A stretch of 34,772 nt of DNA from Candidatus Ozemibacteraceae bacterium (GTDB lineage: Bacteria; Muiribacteriota; Ozemobacteria; Ozemobacterales; Ozemobacteraceae), in assembly GCA_017998915.1 (NCBI GenBank), contig JAGOCE010000004.1, positions 1 to 34,772 on the forward strand. The letters run 5' to 3'. The position numbers and the translations under genes were made by a program. Of this stretch, positions 31,737 to 34,772 are shown one piece after another. Each line of letters starts with the position of its first letter. The stretch's first letter is position 1. The notes beneath the pieces are model-generated. The model was not told where the DNA came from. It worked only from the letters and a program-made list of their open reading frames with translations, and made no database searches.

Positions 31737-31751
31737 GGTGACAATCTCTCC

Positions 31752-31931
31752 TTACTTTACTTCAAGCCAGCGCTGCATCGCAGTGATCATTCCGAGAACC
31801 GCTTCGTTGGCGGGCAGAGTGACTTCCTGCTGGACGTGGCGGAGGCCAAGCGCCTTGATGGTGGCTTTCTGGCGCACGGTAGCCCCGATGGGGCTCTTGA
31901 TGAGTTTGACGGTTACATTCTTGTTCGCCAT
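31752..31931 (-). CDS. rpmD: Ribosomal protein uL30, 59 aa
   Basis: Not large enough for a long-ORF list. Translation begins MANKNVTVKLIKSPIGATVR and continues QKATIKALGLRHVQQEVTLP to end AMQRWLEVK. This is the usual 59-60-residue uL30 with the KSPIG and LGLR signatures. It sits between rpsE and rplO as expected. Confidence 0.96.
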   Translation of the reverse strand: MANKNVTVKLIKSPIGATVRQKATIKALGLRHVQQEVTLPANEAVLGMITAMQRWLEVK

Positions 31932-31943
31932 GATGCTGTCTCC

Positions 31944-32531
31944 TTACCCCTTGATGACCTGGGTCGGGGTGACGCCGCGCATCTTCGCGACATCCGCCAC
32001 GCTGCGCATCGACTTGAGAGCCTGAAGCGCGGCCTTGGCGACGTTCACCGGATTGTTCGAACCCACGCGCTTGGAAAGCATGTCCTTCACGCCGAGAGCT
32101 TCGGCAATGGCGCGGACAGCTCCGCCGGCGATGACGCCGGTTCCGGCGGCGGCGGGCTTCATGATGACGGAGGAAGCGCCGAACTTGCCGACGTAGGGGT
32201 GGGTCAGCGTGCCCTTGTTGAGCGGCACGTTGATCAGGTGCTTCTTCGCCTGCTCGAGGCCCTTGCGAACTGCATCCGGAACGGCTTTCGCCTTGCCCAG
32301 AGCGATGCCCACGCGGCCCTTCTGGTCACCGACGCAAACAAGAACCGAGAAGCCGAAATGCCGGCCGCCCTTGACGGTCTTGCTGACGCGGTTCACAGCG
32401 ATAATCTTTTCTACGAACTCGTTCTCGACCTGCTCGCGGTCACGGTCACGGCGCGGTCCGCGGTGATCGCGGTCGCGGCGCTCGCGGGGTTCGCGGGTCT
32501 CACGAGGATTAGCGGGGGTGTTGATCGTCAT
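31944..32531 (-). CDS. rpsE: Ribosomal protein uS5 with charged N-terminal extension, 195 aa
   Basis: The core (from EFVEKIIAVNRVSKTVKGGR, about 37 on) includes GFGKAK-type loop (GIALGKAKAVPDAVRKGLEQ), the double-stranded RNA-binding domain and the C-terminal fold. Residues 5-34 are Arg/Asp/Glu/Pro-rich (PRETREPRERRDRDHRGPRR), a low-complexity extension; uS5 in E. coli starts with a much shorter head. Important for tRNA selection fidelity. The stop is 12 bases before rpmD. Confidence 0.96.
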   Translation of the reverse strand: MTINTPANPRETREPRERRDRDHRGPRRDRDREQVENEFVEKIIAVNRVSKTVKGGRHFGFSVLVCVGDQKGRVGIALGKAKAVPDAVRKGLEQAKKHLINVPLNKGTLTHPYVGKFGASSVIMKPAAAGTGVIAGGAVRAIAEALGVKDMLSKRVGSNNPVNVAKAALQALKSMRSVADVAKMRGVTPTQVIKG

Positions 32532-32543
32532 TTCATCTGCTCC

Positions 32544-32912
32544 TTAGAACTTCAGGCCGCCCGCCCTGGCACTCTCTGCCAGTTCCTTCACGCGACCGTG
32601 ATAGCGGAATCCACCCTTGTCGAAAACCACGGCAGTGATGCCCTTGGCCTTCGCGCGCTCGGCGATTCTTTCACCGACGGCTTTGGCGCCGGTCTTGTTC
32701 CCGCCGTTGACCTTCTTCTCGCGCATGTCCTTCTCGTTCGAGCTGGCGGCGACCAGGGTCGTCCCCTTCTCGTCGTCGATGATCTGCGCGTAGATGTGGT
32801 TGATACTGCGGAAAATGGCCAGGCGAGGCCGTTCCGCTGTGCCGGAGAAGTAAAAGCGGCTGCGCTTGTGGCGCCGTTCCCGCATTTCAGTCTTGTGGCT
32901 GACGCTACTCAT
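32544..32912 (-). CDS. rplR: Ribosomal protein uL18, 122 aa
   Basis: Typical core [20 protein letters not shown] and [20 protein letters not shown] at the C-terminus. A 5S rRNA-binding protein of the central protuberance. Length as expected. Spacing of 12 bases to rpsE and 31 to rplF. Confidence 0.97.
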   Translation of the reverse strand: MSSVSHKTEMRERRHKRSRFYFSGTAERPRLAIFRSINHIYAQIIDDEKGTTLVAASSNEKDMREKKVNGGNKTGAKAVGERIAERAKAKGITAVVFDKGGFRYHGRVKELAESARAGGLKF

Positions 32913-32943
32913 CGTTCCCTGACTCCTTCAGTATGCTGCGGCA

Positions 32944-33489
32944 TTACGCTGCGAGCTTCTTGCCTTCCTTGATCCGGACGACTTCGCCGGCGTACTTGAT
33001 GCCGGTGCCCTTGTAGTGCTCGGGCGGTCTGATGTTCCGGATGTCGGCGGCGACTTGTCCGACGATCTCCTTGTCGGGGCCGGAGACGATGATCTTGTTC
33101 TGGCCTTCGACCTTCAGGGTGACTTCCTTCGGAGACTCGAAATCGACCGAGTGCGAATACCCGACGTTCAGGGTGACCTTGTGAGCACCCTCGGACTTCG
33201 CCTTGTAGCCGACGCCGACGATCTCCAGCTCCTTGTTGAAGCCGGTGTGACAACCGGTCACCATGTTCTGAAGAAGACTGCGGACAAGCCCGAACTTCGC
33301 GCGAACGGCCTTCTCGCTGTTCTCGGGAATCGAGCAGTTCAGGTGATCTTTCTCTTTCACGATCGCGACTTCCGAGCACATCTCGCGCTTGAGGGTGCCC
33401 AGCTTGCCCTTGACCGTGACCACATGACCGTTGATGGTGACATCAACGCCCTGCGGAATGATAACGGGTTTCTTGCCGATGCGTGACAT
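32944..33489 (-). CDS. rplF: Ribosomal protein uL6, 181 aa
   Basis: MSRIGKKPVIIPQGVDVTIN, then GTLKREM and two repeated alpha/beta domains ending IRNIRPPEHYKGTGIKYAGE. It binds 23S rRNA near the GTPase-associated region. Expected length (about 177-181). Confidence 0.97.
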   Translation of the reverse strand: MSRIGKKPVIIPQGVDVTINGHVVTVKGKLGTLKREMCSEVAIVKEKDHLNCSIPENSEKAVRAKFGLVRSLLQNMVTGCHTGFNKELEIVGVGYKAKSEGAHKVTLNVGYSHSVDFESPKEVTLKVEGQNKIIVSGPDKEIVGQVAADIRNIRPPEHYKGTGIKYAGEVVRIKEGKKLAA

Positions 33490-33504
33490 TCGTCTTCCTC
33501 CTGC

Positions 33505-33903
33505 TTACCAGACCTCGCAAAGGACTTCGCCGCCGACGCCGAGCTTGCGAGCTTCTTTGTCGGTCATGATGCCTTTGGAGGTGGAAAGAATGGCGACGCC
33601 GAGACCGCCCAAAACCTTCGGGACGGTGGCGACGGGCGAGTAGATGCGGCGGCCGGGCTTGGAAACACGGCGCACGCCCTGCAGAATGCGGGCCTGCTTT
33701 TCACCGAACTTGAGGAAGATCTTCAGATTGAACTTGTTCTGGAACTTGTAATACCTGAAGTCCCGGATGTAGCCTTCGCGCTTGAGCAGCTTCGCAATCT
33801 CGATCTTCATCTTGGAAGAAGGCATCTCGACGCTTTCCTGCTTCACGACATTGGCGTTCCGGATGCGGGTCAGCATGTCGCCGATAGGATCAGTCATGCT
33901 CAT
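33505..33903 (-). CDS. rpsH: Ribosomal protein uS8, 132 aa
   Basis: MSMTDPIGDMLTRIRNANVV at the start and PKVLGGLGVAILSTSKGIMT with KEARKLGVGGEVLCEVW at the end, fully typical. In E. coli uS8 represses spc operon translation by binding mRNA near rplE; no such structure was tested here. ATG at 33903 or, two codons on, 33897. Confidence 0.97.
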   Translation of the reverse strand: MSMTDPIGDMLTRIRNANVVKQESVEMPSSKMKIEIAKLLKREGYIRDFRYYKFQNKFNLKIFLKFGEKQARILQGVRRVSKPGRRIYSPVATVPKVLGGLGVAILSTSKGIMTDKEARKLGVGGEVLCEVW

Positions 33904-33915
33904 GATTCCGTCTCC

Positions 33916-34101
33916 TTACCAACTGGATTTCGTAATGCCCGGAATCTGACCCTTGGAAGCCAGGACCCGGAAGCAGATGCGGCACATCTGGAAATCACGC
34001 ATGTAGCCGCGCGGGCGGCCGCAGATGTGGCAGCGATTGTAGTGACGCGTGGAAAACTTCGGTTCTCTCATCCATTTCTGGACCAACGAGGTCTTCGCCA
34101 T
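33916..34101 (-). CDS. rpsN: Ribosomal protein uS14, zinc-binding short form, 61 aa
   Basis: 61 residues with C24-x2-C27 and C40-x2-C43 ([20 protein letters not shown]), i.e. the zinc type, typical of many non-proteobacterial lineages. Ends [10 protein letters not shown]. It lies between rplE and rpsH, as in the spc operon. Confidence 0.97.
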   Translation of the reverse strand: MAKTSLVQKWMREPKFSTRHYNRCHICGRPRGYMRDFQMCRICFRVLASKGQIPGITKSSW

Positions 34102-34118
34102 ATGGAACTCCTAACTCC

Positions 34119-34709
34119 TCAGCTCTTCTGTGCCTTGCGGAACGGCATGCCCAGCAGAGTGAGAAGCTCTCTGGCGTCGCCGTCGGTGCGGGCGGATGTG
34201 ACGATCGTGATGTTCATGCCCTGGACCTTTTCGACGGAGTCATACTTGATCTCAGGGAACACGAGCTGCTCTTGCAGCCCCATGCTGTAGTTGCCACGGC
34301 CATCAAAGGCCTTCGGCGACAGTCCGCGGAAGTCGCGGATGCGGGGGGTGACAATGGTGAACAGCTTGTCGAGAAAATAAAAGGCGCGATCGCCGCGCAG
34401 CGTAACGCAGCATCCGATCGGCACGCCCTCGCGCAGCTTGAAGTTCGAGATCGACTTGCGCGCGCGGGTGACGACGGGTTTCTGGCCTGCAATCTGGGTC
34501 AACTCCGCCACGGCAGCATCCAGAAGCTTGCCGTTCTGGGTGGCGGCTCCGACGCCCATGTTGAGAACGACCTTGGTGATCCGCGGTACGGCCATCGGAT
34601 TCTTGTGCTGCTCCAAAAGCTTCGGAGCAACTTCCTTCAGGTACTTCTCTTTCAGCCTTGGAATCGACTTGGTCCCCGATGCGGGGGTCCCTGAACTGGT
34701 CTTTGCCAT
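34119..34709 (-). CDS. rplE: Ribosomal protein uL5, 196 aa
   Basis: Core from [20 protein letters not shown] onward, with [40 protein letters not shown] and [20 protein letters not shown], all standard. It binds 5S rRNA and contacts the P-site tRNA. I chose the ATG at 34709, with GGAG about 10 bases upstream; a TTG at 34718 adds three residues. A short Ser/Thr/Gly tail (about 14 residues) precedes the conserved core. Confidence 0.96.
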   Translation of the reverse strand: MAKTSSGTPASGTKSIPRLKEKYLKEVAPKLLEQHKNPMAVPRITKVVLNMGVGAATQNGKLLDAAVAELTQIAGQKPVVTRARKSISNFKLREGVPIGCCVTLRGDRAFYFLDKLFTIVTPRIRDFRGLSPKAFDGRGNYSMGLQEQLVFPEIKYDSVEKVQGMNITIVTSARTDGDARELLTLLGMPFRKAQKS

Positions 34710-34752
34710 GCCGAACAACTCCCTTGTGTGACTATATTTTCAAAGACGCGAC

Positions 34753-34772
34753 TTACTTGCGGCCGATGGGCT
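34753..34772 (-). CDS. rplX: Ribosomal protein uL24, C-terminal end only
   Basis: The minus strand ends ...PIGRK stop. That is a plausible uL24 C-terminus (often CKK..GEPIGRK), and its place immediately before rplE matches the spc operon. Only about six codons lie in the window, so the call rests on gene order. Confidence 0.6.

Noticed and set aside
31269-32972. 567-aa plus-strand open frame
   Set aside because: It lies exactly antisense to rplO, rpmD, rpsE and rplR; high GC makes such shadows long. No family signs.
1-34772. tRNA, rRNA, CRISPR, riboswitch before the ECF gene
   Set aside because: No tRNA arms, array or aptamer-like leader was seen; the ECF gene directly follows rplQ with 23 bases between.

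Overview
This is a high-GC bacterial chromosome segment (most genes look to be in the 60s % GC by eye). No rRNA, tRNA or CRISPR array is visible. The right third is a conserved spc/alpha-type ribosomal protein operon, so the window is core chromosome with accessory genes to its left. Prepilin-type proteins, signal peptides and a sigma-54 promoter suggest a Gram-negative-like organism. The pilin-like block fused into a VIT/VWA protein reminds me of Candidatus Riflebacteria (Ozemobacteria), but that is a weak guess from memory and no marker was compared.

Layout, left to right. (1) 1-3838 (+): a tight pseudopilin-type operon with an unknown membrane protein (partial), a 726-residue PilX/GspK-like anchored protein and two prepilins with N-methylation motifs. 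(2) 3843-8364 (-): TPR protein, 838-residue exported protein of unknown fold, small membrane protein, double zinc-ribbon protein. (3) 8529-10539: an unknown 257-aa protein and a DUF3006-like protein (-), then a DEDDh 3'-5' exonuclease (+) whose promoter predicts a leaderless mRNA. (4) 10540-14644 (+): a strong sigma-54 promoter, then a VIT-VWA protein carrying an internal pilin-like domain, and a membrane/coiled-coil protein. (5) 14759-20316 (+): four overlapping genes: a Cache-HAMP sensor without output domain, an MFS-type transporter fused to HEAT repeats, a membrane-anchored PhnD-like binding protein and a SpoU-type RNA methyltransferase. (6) 20333-22740: an exported glycerophosphodiester phosphodiesterase (-), then a complete ISAs1-family insertion sequence with 15/16 matching inverted repeat ends and a perfect 10-bp target duplication, then a REP-like palindrome. 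(7) 22741-34772 (-): a single-chain ECF transporter module (ATPase-ATPase-T component), preceded in transcription by rplX(end)-rplE-rpsN-rpsH-rplF-rplR-rpsE-rpmD-rplO-secY-adk-map-infA-rpmJ-rpsM-rpsK-rpsD-rpoA-rplQ.

How it works together: region 7 makes ribosomes, the Sec channel, RNA polymerase alpha and, by read-through, a vitamin/metal-type ECF energising module with no substrate-binding S component in view. Regions 1, 2, 4 and 5 are envelope-centred. The least described parts are the VWA-pilin chimera under sigma-54 control and the output-less sensor / transporter-HEAT / PhnD operon. Gene packing is very tight: ATGA, GTGA and TTGA stop-start overlaps recur and fix many start codons. A recurrent oddity is a short AT-rich, TATA-containing patch of codons inside many of the GC-rich genes.
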